DNA of 64,000 nucleotides from Kribbella jiaozuonensis. Its GTDB lineage: Bacteria; Actinomycetota; Actinomycetes; Propionibacteriales; Kribbellaceae. Location: positions 1-64,000 of the forward strand of contig NZ_SZPZ01000002.1 in the NCBI RefSeq assembly GCF_005233875.1, written 5' to 3'. The notes beneath the pieces are model-generated. The model searched no databases. It saw only the letters and a list, made by a program, of their open reading frames with translations, and was not told the origin of the DNA. A program made the position numbers and the translations under genes. Below, piece after piece: positions 52,095-60,230 of the stretch. Each line of letters opens with the position of its first letter. The first letter of the stretch is position 1.

Positions 52095-53318
52095 TCAGGC
52101 TTCGGCGGCTTCGAGGTCCAGGTGGTCGACGTACGCCCAGAGCCAGACGAGCGGGGCAAGGACGAGTTCGGGTTCGTTGTCCTCGTCGGCGATGAACAGC
52201 ATCGACGCCTCGCCGTTGCTGATGTCCTCGATCACCGCTTCGCACATCTCGAGCGCGAGCTCGAACGGCAGCAGTCGCGGCCCGTTCTCCCAGCGCGGCT
52301 CGGGCAGCGGCAGCACGGGCGCCTCGTCGGTCCCGTCCAGCTCGACCGATACCTTCTGCAGCTCCTCGTACAGGTCGTACGAGATCAGTCCCGCGAACGG
52401 TCGCCCGTCCAGCCCGATCAGGTACGGATCGTCGGCCCCCTCGCGGAAGGTGTCGCGGATGTCCGGCAGCGCCGCCTTGAGGTCGGTCGCCTCCAGGTAC
52501 GGCGCTTCGTCCGGCTCCTCCTCGTCAACGTCCACCTCGACCAGCCCGCTGCGCATCTGGTCGAACTGATGCAGCAGCTGGTTCAACTCGTCGTACGCCC
52601 CGGCGCCCGGCGCCTGCTGCGCCCGCGCCTCCAGGTCGCGTAGGTGGTCGACCAGATCGTCCTCGAAGTGCAGCTCGTACCGCGGCAGGCCCGGCTCGCG
52701 ACCAGCGTTGATCTGCGCGACGAGCTGCGTCGAGACCGGCCCGATCCGCTCGGCCAGCACCTCCAGCGGCGTGGTCGGCTTCTCCTCGTCGTCGTGAGCG
52801 CAGGAGTCGTCCTCGCCCTTGCCGTCGCCCTCCATCGCCAGCAGCACCTGGAACGCCTGGAACGAGAGCAGCGCGGCGGTCGCCATCGTCCCGTCGCCGA
52901 TCAGCATCAGCGGATTCCCGCCGGCCTCGGTACGGCGTACGTGGTCGGACATCAGCGTCGCGGCCTGCTCGACGTTCACCTGGCTGGCCAGTGACGACAG
53001 CCCGTGGTCCGTGTCCACGCCGAGCAGCTCGACCAGCCGCTCCGAGCTCATGTCGAAGTTCGAGCGCAGGTAGTACCGCAGCCAGCCGGCGTCGACCGGG
53101 TTGCCGAGCAGCTCGGCGATCCGGGCGCGGAAGTCGGCCAGGTCGGCGATCGCCAGCACCACCAGAACCGGCTGGTCGCCGTCGCCGATCACCAGCGGCC
53201 GGGTATCACCGTTGTGGAATCCTTCGATTACCTGGTGCAAGCTGTCCGCGGCTGCCTCGAGCGGCCACGACTCCGCCTCGAACTCGTTGACCACCGCGGC
53301 GGAGGTGTCGTCGGGCAT
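52095..53318 (-). CDS. Acidic protein with four Phd/YefM-like repeats
   Basis: 407 aa, very acidic, cytosolic. Four segments share the Phd/YefM antitoxin N-terminal pattern (helix, then strand-turn-strand with I.xxGxP-x-A.L): PLVIGDGDQPVLVVLAIADL (~43-62), PLMLIGDGTMATAALLSFQ (~136-154), PYLIGLDGRPFAGLISYDLY (~299-318) and MLFIADEDNEPELVLAPLV (~372-390), each preceded by a short helix ending in an acidic or Gly-rich turn. No toxin gene is adjacent. No annotated family is known to me. It may be a multi-domain binding protein. The Phd link is pattern-based. Confidence 0.72.
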   Translation of the reverse strand: MPDDTSAAVVNEFEAESWPLEAAADSLHQVIEGFHNGDTRPLVIGDGDQPVLVVLAIADLADFRARIAELLGNPVDAGWLRYYLRSNFDMSSERLVELLGVDTDHGLSSLASQVNVEQAATLMSDHVRRTEAGGNPLMLIGDGTMATAALLSFQAFQVLLAMEGDGKGEDDSCAHDDEEKPTTPLEVLAERIGPVSTQLVAQINAGREPGLPRYELHFEDDLVDHLRDLEARAQQAPGAGAYDELNQLLHQFDQMRSGLVEVDVDEEEPDEAPYLEATDLKAALPDIRDTFREGADDPYLIGLDGRPFAGLISYDLYEELQKVSVELDGTDEAPVLPLPEPRWENGPRLLPFELALEMCEAVIEDISNGEASMLFIADEDNEPELVLAPLVWLWAYVDHLDLEAAEA

Positions 53319-53463
53319 CTGCTGATCCTCTCCGGGGTGCGGCGGGAGTTGGGGGTAACTGTAGGCTGCGGGCGTTTCACCAGGTCACACGGGTCCTCAG
53401 GACCCTCGGGCTTCGGCTGCACGTGACATTGGATACGCTGGCACCGGCGGGTCGGTGCAGAGG

Positions 53464-53481
53464 TATCTCACATGTGAGATA
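53464..53481 (+). promoter_or_regulatory. Perfect 18-bp palindrome upstream of HTH-MurA
   Basis: TATCTCACATGTGAGATA is a perfect palindrome ending 11 bp before the GTG start at 53493. TAAGGT at 53480-53485 lies 7 bp before the start and could be the -10 element of a leaderless promoter overlapping the palindrome, but no good -35 is visible. The most obvious ligand is the XRE-type HTH domain of the gene itself. Confidence 0.8.
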
Positions 53482-53492
53482 AGGTCCGGCGC

Positions 53493-55019
53493 GTGACCGA
53501 TGACTACCTGAGCCGGATCGGAAACCTCATCCGGGACGCCCGCAAGCATCGCGGCTGGACGCAGACGCAGCTCGCGGAAGTACTGAACACCAGCCAGAGT
53601 GCGGTGAACAGGATCGAGAAGGGTCATCAGAACCTCACCCTCGAGATGCTCGCCCGGATCGGCGAGGCGCTCGACTCGGAAATTGTCTCTCTCGGCGGCG
53701 GCCCGGTCCACCTTCGCGTCGCCGGCGGCCGGCGACTTTCCGGATCCATCGACGTCAAGTCGAGCAAGAACGCCGGTGTCGCGCTGCTGTGCGCATCGCT
53801 GCTGAACAAGGGCCGTACGACGCTGCGCAAGGTCGCCCGGATCGAAGAGGTCAACCGTCTCCTCGAGGTGCTGAACTCGATCGGCGTCCGCACCACCTGG
53901 CTGAACGACGCCGGTGACCTCGAGATCGTCCCGCCGGCACACCTCGACCTGAGCTCGATGGACGCCGAGGCGGCCCGTCGTACCCGTTCGATCATCATGT
54001 TCCTCGGCCCGCTGCTGCACCGCGAGGATGCGTTCGAGCTGCCGTACGCCGGTGGCTGCGACCTCGGCACGCGCACCGTCGAGCCGCACCTGACCGCGCT
54101 CCGCCCGTTCGGCCTCGAGGTTAAGGCGACCGGCGGGCAGTACCACGCACTGGTCAACCGGGCGATCACGCCGGGCAAGCCGATCGTGCTGACCGAGCGC
54201 GGCGACACCGTGACCGAGAACGCGATCATGGCCGCCGCGCGGTACGACGGCGTGACCGTGATCCGCAACGCCAGCCCGAACTACATGGTCCAGGACCTGT
54301 GCTTCTACCTCGACCTGCTCGGCGTGAAGATCGACGGCATCGGTACGACGACGCTCACCGTGCACGGCCGCGCAGACATCGACGTCGACGTCGACTACGC
54401 GCCGTCCGAGGACCCGATCGAGGCGATGAGCCTGCTCACCGCGGCGATCGTGACCAAGTCCGAGATCACCATCCGGCGCGCGCCGGTGGAGTTCCTCGAG
54501 ATCGAGCTCGCGCTGCTCGAGGAGATGGGGCTCGACTACGACCGCAGTACGGAGTACCTGGCCGAGAACGGCCGGACCCGGCTGGTCGACCTCACCACCC
54601 GCCCGTCGAAGCTGCACGCGCCGATCGACAAGGTCCACCCGATGCCGTTCCCGGGGCTGAACATCGACAACCTGCCGTTCTTCGCGGTCATCGCGGCGAT
54701 CGCGACCGGGCAGACGCTGATCCACGACTGGGTCTACGAGAACCGCGCGATCTACCTGACCGACCTGAACAAGCTCGGCGGCCGGGTCAAACTGCTCGAC
54801 CCGCACCGCGTGATGGTCGAAGGCCCGACGCACTTCTCCGGCACCGAGATGATGTGCCCGCCGGCACTTCGCCCGGCCGTCGTCACGCTGATCGCGATGA
54901 TGGCCGCGAAGGGTACGTCGGTACTGCGCAGCGTCTACGTGATCAACCGCGGCTACGAGGACCTCGCCACCCGGCTCAACTCGCTAGGCGCTCAGATCGA
55001 GACCTTCCGGGACATCTGA
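53493..55019 (+). CDS. murA: UDP-N-acetylglucosamine 1-carboxyvinyltransferase-like protein with N-terminal XRE HTH
   Basis: 508 aa fusion. Residues ~8-62 form an XRE helix-turn-helix (LIRDARKHRGWTQTQLAEVLNTSQSAVNRIEKG, key residues SQSAVNRIE). Residues ~70-505 are MurA/EPSP-synthase-like. Catalytic residues of MurA are retained: Lys-Asn in KSSKNAG, Arg in RTRSIIMFLGP, catalytic Cys in YAGGCDLGTR, Asp region MPFPGLNIDN with a two-residue insertion versus E. coli, and Arg of VINRGYEDL. Such HTH-MurA proteins are known in Streptomyces. It may make peptidoglycan precursor and sense UDP-GlcNAc, or be only a regulator. It sits behind an 18-bp palindrome. Confidence 0.9.
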   Translation: MTDDYLSRIGNLIRDARKHRGWTQTQLAEVLNTSQSAVNRIEKGHQNLTLEMLARIGEALDSEIVSLGGGPVHLRVAGGRRLSGSIDVKSSKNAGVALLCASLLNKGRTTLRKVARIEEVNRLLEVLNSIGVRTTWLNDAGDLEIVPPAHLDLSSMDAEAARRTRSIIMFLGPLLHREDAFELPYAGGCDLGTRTVEPHLTALRPFGLEVKATGGQYHALVNRAITPGKPIVLTERGDTVTENAIMAAARYDGVTVIRNASPNYMVQDLCFYLDLLGVKIDGIGTTTLTVHGRADIDVDVDYAPSEDPIEAMSLLTAAIVTKSEITIRRAPVEFLEIELALLEEMGLDYDRSTEYLAENGRTRLVDLTTRPSKLHAPIDKVHPMPFPGLNIDNLPFFAVIAAIATGQTLIHDWVYENRAIYLTDLNKLGGRVKLLDPHRVMVEGPTHFSGTEMMCPPALRPAVVTLIAMMAAKGTSVLRSVYVINRGYEDLATRLNSLGAQIETFRDI

Positions 55020-55829
55020 GTCCTGCAGGAAGGCGACCGCCTCGGCGATCACAGCCGGGTCCTGGAGGATCCGGCTGTGGCCGAGGCCTGTGGTGGGCAG
55101 GAAATGCGCCCGCTCGCCATAGTTCCGCAGCAACACCTGCGCCTGCGCTGGGTCCACGACGTCGTCCTCGTCGTTGTGGATCACGAGTAGCTCGGCCTTC
55201 CCGGTCGCGACCGAGAATCGGTTCCAGATCTGGTTGTCGCCGTCGAAGTACCCGCGCTCGATCGACCGGCGCAGGTGCTTGTTGATCTTCGGACCCAGCC
55301 CGAGCGCCGCGCAGAACGTATCGGCCAGGTAGCCGAAGTCCGCGACGCCGCTGATCGTCACGATCCGCCGCGCTGCCACGCCCTCGCGGACCGCGTACAA
55401 CGCGAACGGCACGCCGAGCGAATGTGCGATCACGCCTTCGAACGGTCCGTGCCGTTCCTCGAGCTGCTGGATGATTCGCTGATGCCCGAGGATCGACACG
55501 ATCGGCCCGGGGGAGTCGCCGTGCCCGGGCGCGTCGTACGACACCGGGCTGTATCCGAGCTCGAGCAGTCGCGTGATGAATCCGGCGTACCGCGATGCCC
55601 GTGACCGCCAGCCGTGCACGAGCAGCACCGGCCGTTTGCCGTCGCCCCACGCGTAGGTGAGCACGCCGTCGATGTCTTCGACCCGTGCCGCGTCGTGGAC
55701 GTGGCGCTCGCTGTCACGGATCTGGCCGCGGGCGAGCGGGCGGCGCCACAGCCCGAACGCGAGCCGGCCGCCGAGCCGTGGCGACACCGCTCCGATGGTC
55801 CGCAGACCCGTGCCGATCAGCTGCTGCAT
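54984..55829 (-). CDS. Alpha/beta-hydrolase
   Basis: 281 aa. LLVHGWRSRASRYAGFI (HGW oxyanion strand), YDAPGHGDSPG, nucleophile elbow in GVIAHSLGVPFALY (AHSLG), acid in IHNDEDDVVDPAQ and catalytic His in GLGHSRILQDP. No signal peptide, but an N-terminal amphipathic stretch. It is an ester or lactone hydrolase of unknown substrate. Its last 36 bp overlap the murA-like gene. It diverges from a TetR gene whose palindrome lies at 55849-55862, so the TetR may control it. Confidence 0.9.
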   Translation of the reverse strand: MQQLIGTGLRTIGAVSPRLGGRLAFGLWRRPLARGQIRDSERHVHDAARVEDIDGVLTYAWGDGKRPVLLVHGWRSRASRYAGFITRLLELGYSPVSYDAPGHGDSPGPIVSILGHQRIIQQLEERHGPFEGVIAHSLGVPFALYAVREGVAARRIVTISGVADFGYLADTFCAALGLGPKINKHLRRSIERGYFDGDNQIWNRFSVATGKAELLVIHNDEDDVVDPAQAQVLLRNYGERAHFLPTTGLGHSRILQDPAVIAEAVAFLQDSDVPEGLDLSA

Positions 55830-55848
55830 GAACGTCCTCCCCTAACTA

Positions 55849-55862
55849 TACGAACGGTCGTA
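55849..55862. promoter_or_regulatory. TetR operator-like palindrome between hydrolase and tetR
   Basis: TACGAACGGTCGTA is an imperfect palindrome (6 of 7 arm positions) of a kind common for TetR regulators, 20 bp from the hydrolase start and 51 bp from the tetR start. Confidence 0.75.
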
Positions 55863-55912
55863 CTATTACTTTTGCACGAGATCATCGTCAAGGGCAACTA
55901 GGATCGGGAGCC

Positions 55913-56542
55913 GTGGAGAAGGTCGACGGACGGTTGGTGCGGGGTGACCAGACCCGCCGCGCCGTGCTGCGCCGGTCGGTCGACATCGCGTCGGTCGACG
56001 GGCTCGAAGGCTTGTCGATCGGGCGGCTCGCGACCGAGCTCGGAATCAGCAAGAGCGGGCTGTTCGCGCATTTCGGCTCCAAGGAGGAGCTGCAGCTGTC
56101 GACGATCCGGGCCGCGCGGCGGATCTACGCCGACAACGTGGTGATCCCTGCGTACGAGGTCGAGCCTGGTCTCGGGCGCGTGTGGGCGTTGAGCAAGCAC
56201 TGGCTCGACTACTCGCAGCGCCGGGTGTTCCCGGGTGGCTGCTTCTTCCAGAAGGTCTCGCACGAGTACGCCGCCCGAAGCGGTGCCGTCCACGACGCCC
56301 TCCTCACGGTCCACTGGGAGTGGATGGGACTGCTCGAGGAGGCCGTCCAGGCTGCCGTCGACAACGGTGAGCTGGAGGCCGACGCCAAGCAGTTGGCGTT
56401 CGAGCTCAACGCGTACTACGAGGCCGCCAACCTCGCGTCGATCCTGCACGACGACGGCGGCGCGGCGTACGAGCTGGCGCGTCAGGCCATCCGCTCGCGG
56501 CTGGAGTCGACCGCCACCGCGGGCACGACGCTGCCCCGCTGA
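55913..56542 (+). CDS. TetR-family transcriptional regulator
   Basis: 209 aa. The N-terminal HTH is RRSVDIASVDGLEGLSIGRLATELGISKSGLFAHFGSKEEL (key residues ISKSGLFAHFGSK). The C-terminal ligand-binding half has PGGCFFQKVSHEYA, which is typical of the TetR subgroup with a conserved PGGC motif. GTG 55913 is the start. The palindrome TACGAACGGTCGTA upstream suggests autoregulation and repression of the divergent alpha/beta-hydrolase. The 3' end overlaps the convergent MFS gene by 61 bp. Confidence 0.92.
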   Translation: MEKVDGRLVRGDQTRRAVLRRSVDIASVDGLEGLSIGRLATELGISKSGLFAHFGSKEELQLSTIRAARRIYADNVVIPAYEVEPGLGRVWALSKHWLDYSQRRVFPGGCFFQKVSHEYAARSGAVHDALLTVHWEWMGLLEEAVQAAVDNGELEADAKQLAFELNAYYEAANLASILHDDGGAAYELARQAIRSRLESTATAGTTLPR

Positions 56543-57735
56543 GTCGGGAGGTCGCGGCGCCGGCGGATCGGTGAGGCGAGCAGGACGAGACCGGCCAGCG
56601 GCACGCCGGCTGTCGTGATCCAGAGGGCTGGTGTGAGGCCGAGGGTCTGTCCGAGTACGCCGCCGAGCAGTGCGCCGAGCGGGATCGTGCCGTAGTTGAC
56701 GAAGGCCGTCGTTGCGGTGAGGCGGCCGAAGAGGTCGAGCGGGCAGTAGGACTGGAGGAACGTTGCCTTCACGACGTTTCCGCCGACGACGCCGAGACTC
56801 ACGCCGAACGCGCCGACCAGGTAGAACCACGGGCTCGCGCCGCTCAACGGGATCAGCAGTGCGAGCGTCGGCAATCCGAGTTCGCACAGCAGCAGCGCCC
56901 TCGCCGTACCAAACCGTATGGTATGCCGTCCAACGAAGGCGCCGAGGACTCCGCCGCTTGATGCTGCCGCGATCAGGGTGCCGACTGTGCCTGCGGTGAG
57001 GCCCGCTTCGCGGACGAGGAAGACGACGATGATCGCCTGGTATCCCATCAGTGCGAGGTTGGAGACGGCGCCGAAGAACGTGAGGGTGCGCAGCCAGACG
57101 TCCTGCGCGACCAGCCTGATGCCGGCCCGGATCGCGCCGGGCTGTCGCGGGATCGTCGTACGGCGTTCTCGATAGCGGATCGCGGCGAGACAAGCGAGGG
57201 CGACCAGGAAGCTGGCCGCGTCGACGAGGACAGCGTCGGCGGCACCAATCAGTTGCACCAGGAGCCCGCCGCAGCCCAGCCCGGCGATCTGCGCTGCCGA
57301 GGCGCTGCCATGCAGCTTCGCATTGCCCTCGGCGTGATCGGCCGAGGCCAGAAGCGTCGGCAGATATGCGGTGTATGCCGTTTGGAACACGACCGATGCC
57401 GCGCCGGCGAGCACCGCGACGACGAGCAGCAGTTGGATGGTCAGTCGGCTGCCGGACAACGGAACCAACGCGAAGAGGCCGGCAGAGACAACGCAGGAGA
57501 TCAGCATGACCGGTCGACGGCGTACCCGATCGATCCAGGCGCCGGTCGGGAGTCCGATCAGCAACCACGGCGCCCAGGCGGCCGCGGTGAGCAGACCGAC
57601 CTCGAAGGTTGTTGCATCGAGCATCGAAATGGCGACGAGGGGGAGTGCTACCGAGGAGGTCGCGCTGCCGAAGCGGTTGATCGTCTCGCCGGTCCAGAAC
57701 AGGCGGAAGTCCCGATTGCTCAGCAGGAGGCTCAT
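56482..57735 (-). CDS. MFS transporter (MFS_3/MdtG-like drug exporter)
   Basis: 417 aa with 10-12 membrane segments. The start LSNRDFRLFWTGETINRFGS and LIGLPTGAWIDRVRRRPVML (motif A-like) are typical of enterobactin/macrolide exporter-type MFS proteins in operons with ArsR regulators. It starts at ATG 57735, overlapping the ArsR stop (ATGA), so translation is coupled. Its 3' end overlaps the TetR gene by 61 bp. The substrate is unknown. Confidence 0.92.
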   Translation of the reverse strand: MSLLLSNRDFRLFWTGETINRFGSATSSVALPLVAISMLDATTFEVGLLTAAAWAPWLLIGLPTGAWIDRVRRRPVMLISCVVSAGLFALVPLSGSRLTIQLLLVVAVLAGAASVVFQTAYTAYLPTLLASADHAEGNAKLHGSASAAQIAGLGCGGLLVQLIGAADAVLVDAASFLVALACLAAIRYRERRTTIPRQPGAIRAGIRLVAQDVWLRTLTFFGAVSNLALMGYQAIIVVFLVREAGLTAGTVGTLIAAASSGGVLGAFVGRHTIRFGTARALLLCELGLPTLALLIPLSGASPWFYLVGAFGVSLGVVGGNVVKATFLQSYCPLDLFGRLTATTAFVNYGTIPLGALLGGVLGQTLGLTPALWITTAGVPLAGLVLLASPIRRRRDLPTQRGSVVPAVAVDSSRERMA

Positions 57736-58274
57736 GAGCGGCGGGGGAACGACTGCAGTTGGACGATCACCCGCTCGGCGCCGTCCGCCGGTTCGGTGCC
57801 GGTATACCGATCTATGACAGCGGCGATCTCTTCGTTGAGGTTGTGCAGCTGATCCGGCGTGAGGTGCAGGTCGCGCCAATCGGACAGGCCCGCCGCGTGC
57901 TGCCACTCACCTGGCCAGTCCTCGTCGAGGTACGTGCGGACACGGTTGTAGTACCGCTCGACCAGATCGCGGAGATAGACGTCGAGTGCGCGCCGCGTCT
58001 CGGGATCGTCGAGGAACTCGGACGGGTCCAGAACGGTCTGCCGATCGGGGAGCCGCCACCAGCGCTCGCGCTTGGTGCCGCGATCGGGATCCTCCTCGAG
58101 GTACCCGTGCTCGGCGAGCAGTCGCAGGTGCCAGCTGATCGTCCCGGTGTTCTCGCCGAGTCGCGTCGCCAGCGTGCTCGACGTGGCCGGTCCGTCGAGC
58201 TCGATCGCCTCCAGGATGCGCATCCGGAGCGGGTGGGCGAGTCCGCGCAGACTCCGGGCATCGATCCGTCGCAT
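57732..58274 (-). CDS. ArsR/HTH_20-family transcriptional regulator
   Basis: 180 aa. Winged HTH at residues ~4-75: RSLRGLAHPLRMRILEAIELDG, ATRLGENTGTISWHLRLLAEHGYLEED, which is the ArsR pattern. No Cys metal site. The C-terminal ~95 residues are helical (RRALDVYLRDLVERYYNRV), typical of HTH_20 regulators. The longer frame to 58310 runs through the operator and is rejected; ATG 58274 is used. It is co-transcribed with the MFS exporter, which it probably represses. Confidence 0.92.
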   Translation of the reverse strand: MRRIDARSLRGLAHPLRMRILEAIELDGPATSSTLATRLGENTGTISWHLRLLAEHGYLEEDPDRGTKRERWWRLPDRQTVLDPSEFLDDPETRRALDVYLRDLVERYYNRVRTYLDEDWPGEWQHAAGLSDWRDLHLTPDQLHNLNEEIAAVIDRYTGTEPADGAERVIVQLQSFPRRS

Positions 58275-58276
58275 TG

Positions 58277-58310
58277 TTGCAGAGTAATCTCTGCAGAGAA
58301 GTCTCTGCAA
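58277..58310 (-). promoter_or_regulatory. Overlapping operator of the ArsR regulator
   Basis: Two palindromes GCAGAG-N4-CTCTGC share one arm: TTGCAGAGTAATCTCTGC (58277-58294) and GCAGAGAAGTCTCTGC (58293-58308). They lie directly before the arsR-family ATG and cover the expected promoter. Confidence 0.82.
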
Positions 58311-58346
58311 CTAGGTTTGTCGGTGGGCGTCCCTAGGTTTGGCGGT

Positions 58347-58946
58347 ATGCACGTGGTGGCTCAGCTGGCGGTCTCGCTGGACGGGGTGGCGTCGGGGTTC
58401 GACGTCGACCTCGCCCGGTTCTATGCGCTCGCCTCGCTCTGGCAGGAGGAGGTGACGCTGATCGGCGCGGACACGATCCTTGCCCAGGAGTCCGACGTAC
58501 TCGCTGCTCCCCGGCGCGGCCCGCGACCGGAGGGCCCGCTGCTGGCGGTCGTCGACAGCCGAGCCCGCGTCCACAGCTGGACCTCACTCCGCGACCTCGG
58601 CTACTGGTCCGACGTCCTTGCTTTGTACGCCGACCAAACGCCCGCACGCCCACCCGACTCGACCACCCGCGAACTCGTCACCGGCTACGACCAGGTCGAC
58701 CTCGCCGAAGTCCTCGACGTGCTTGACCGCAGAGGTGTGCACACCGTCCGAGTCGATTCGTCCGGTGCGCTGTTGCGAGCCTGCCTGGAGCTCGAGCTGA
58801 TCGACGAGTTGGCCCTGCTCGTCCACCCGGTCCTGGTCGGCTCCGGCGAACGCTGGTACGACACCCGCCGGCTCAACCTGCACCACGTCGGCACCGAGGT
58901 CTTCAAGGACGGCGTGCTCTGGATGCGTTACTGCGTGGCCATCTGA
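58347..58946 (+). CDS. RibD C-terminal-like reductase (dihydrofolate-reductase fold)
   Basis: 199 aa. HVVAQLAVSLDGVASGFDVDLARFYALAS at the start, GADTILAQESDVLA, and the C-terminal LLVHPVLVGSGERWYDTRRLNL match the RibD_C/bifunctional deaminase-reductase family; the DHFR fold is used to reduce pyrimidine- or pteridine-like substrates. The frame is open further left, but ATG 58347 follows a TAGGTT box (58334-58339) and gives the family length. It lies downstream of the ArsR operator, so it might be co-controlled. Confidence 0.88.
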   Translation: MHVVAQLAVSLDGVASGFDVDLARFYALASLWQEEVTLIGADTILAQESDVLAAPRRGPRPEGPLLAVVDSRARVHSWTSLRDLGYWSDVLALYADQTPARPPDSTTRELVTGYDQVDLAEVLDVLDRRGVHTVRVDSSGALLRACLELELIDELALLVHPVLVGSGERWYDTRRLNLHHVGTEVFKDGVLWMRYCVAI

Positions 58947-58988
58947 ACGTCGCGAAACTGTCGGTGCTCGCGGCTACTGTGTGCAGTA

Positions 58989-60230
58989 ATGAGGAAGCAG
59001 CATGAGGGGTACGACGAGCACGACGCGGAGCGCTGGGTTGCCGAGCCGGTCAAGCGACCGGGCCGGACCGCGTTCGCGCGTGATCGCGCGCGCGTGCTGC
59101 ACAGTGCGGCGTTGCGGCGGCTGGCGGCCAAGACGCAGGTCGTGACGGCCGGCAGCGACGACTTCACCCGGAACCGGCTGACCCACAGCCTCGAGGTCGC
59201 CCAGATCGGCCGCGAGCTGGCGGCGACGCTCGGCTGCGATCCGGACATCGTCGACGCGGCCTGTTTGTCGCATGATCTCGGGCATCCGCCGTTCGGCCAC
59301 AACGGTGAGCGCGCGCTCGACCAGGTCGCGGCGGACATCGGCGGCTTCGAGGGCAACGCGCAGACGCTGCGACTGTTGACGCGGCTGGAGTCGAAGACCT
59401 TCGACGCCGAGGGACGCAGCGTCGGGCTGAATCTGAGTCGCGCCACGCTCGACGCCGCGACGAAGTACCCGTGGCCGCGCCGCCCCGGCGAGCGCAAGTT
59501 CGGGGTGTACGACGACGATCTCGCCGTTTTCACCTGGCTGCGTCCGGGCGTGGGGGAGCGCCGCTGCCTGGAGGCGCAGGTGATGGACTTCGCCGACGAC
59601 GTCGCGTACTCCGTGCACGATGTCGAGGACGCGATCGTCGCGCATCATCTCGATCTCGCCGCGGTCGATGCGGACAGAGCGCCGTACTGGCAGACGGTCC
59701 GGCAGATGTATTTGCCCGAGGCAACCGACGCGGAGCTCGACGAGGGCTGGGCCCGGCTGACCTCGCTGATCTACTGGCCCGGCTCGACCTTCGACGACAG
59801 TCGACGTGCGCTCGGCGGCCTCAAGGACCTCACGAGTCAGCTGATCGGCCGGTTCGCCACCGCCGCCGAGCAGGCCACACATGCCGTCTTCGGCCGCTCC
59901 CGCTTGATCCGCTACGAGGCTGACCTCGTCGTCCCCGACGGCATCCGCACCGAGATCGGTCTGTTGAAGGGCGTGGGCATGTTCCACGTCCTCGACTCAC
60001 GCGAGCGCCAGGCCCGCCGCGCCACTCAGCGCGAGCTCCTCACCGAACTGGTCGAGGCGCTGTGGAAGACAGCGCCACGCAACCTCGACCTCCCGTTCCA
60101 GTCCGACTTCGCGGACGCGGTCGACGACAACGCCCGCCTGCGCGTCGTCGTCGACCAGGTCGCGTCCCTCACCGACCCTTCAGCTCTGGCCTGGCATGCC
60201 CACCTGGTCGAGGGGAAGATCCAGCCCTAG
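58989..60230 (+). CDS. dgt: Deoxyguanosinetriphosphate triphosphohydrolase-like protein
   Basis: 413 aa HD-domain dNTPase. [16 protein letters not shown] (first His) and [19 protein letters not shown] (HD pair) form the metal site, followed by [32 protein letters not shown] and the final Asp in [17 protein letters not shown]. Members remove triphosphate from dNTPs and keep pool balance; actinobacterial ones usually lie near dnaG, not seen here. ATG 58989. The 3' end overlaps the sialidase gene on the other strand by 51 bp. Confidence 0.94.
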   Translation: MRKQHEGYDEHDAERWVAEPVKRPGRTAFARDRARVLHSAALRRLAAKTQVVTAGSDDFTRNRLTHSLEVAQIGRELAATLGCDPDIVDAACLSHDLGHPPFGHNGERALDQVAADIGGFEGNAQTLRLLTRLESKTFDAEGRSVGLNLSRATLDAATKYPWPRRPGERKFGVYDDDLAVFTWLRPGVGERRCLEAQVMDFADDVAYSVHDVEDAIVAHHLDLAAVDADRAPYWQTVRQMYLPEATDAELDEGWARLTSLIYWPGSTFDDSRRALGGLKDLTSQLIGRFATAAEQATHAVFGRSRLIRYEADLVVPDGIRTEIGLLKGVGMFHVLDSRERQARRATQRELLTELVEALWKTAPRNLDLPFQSDFADAVDDNARLRVVVDQVASLTDPSALAWHAHLVEGKIQP

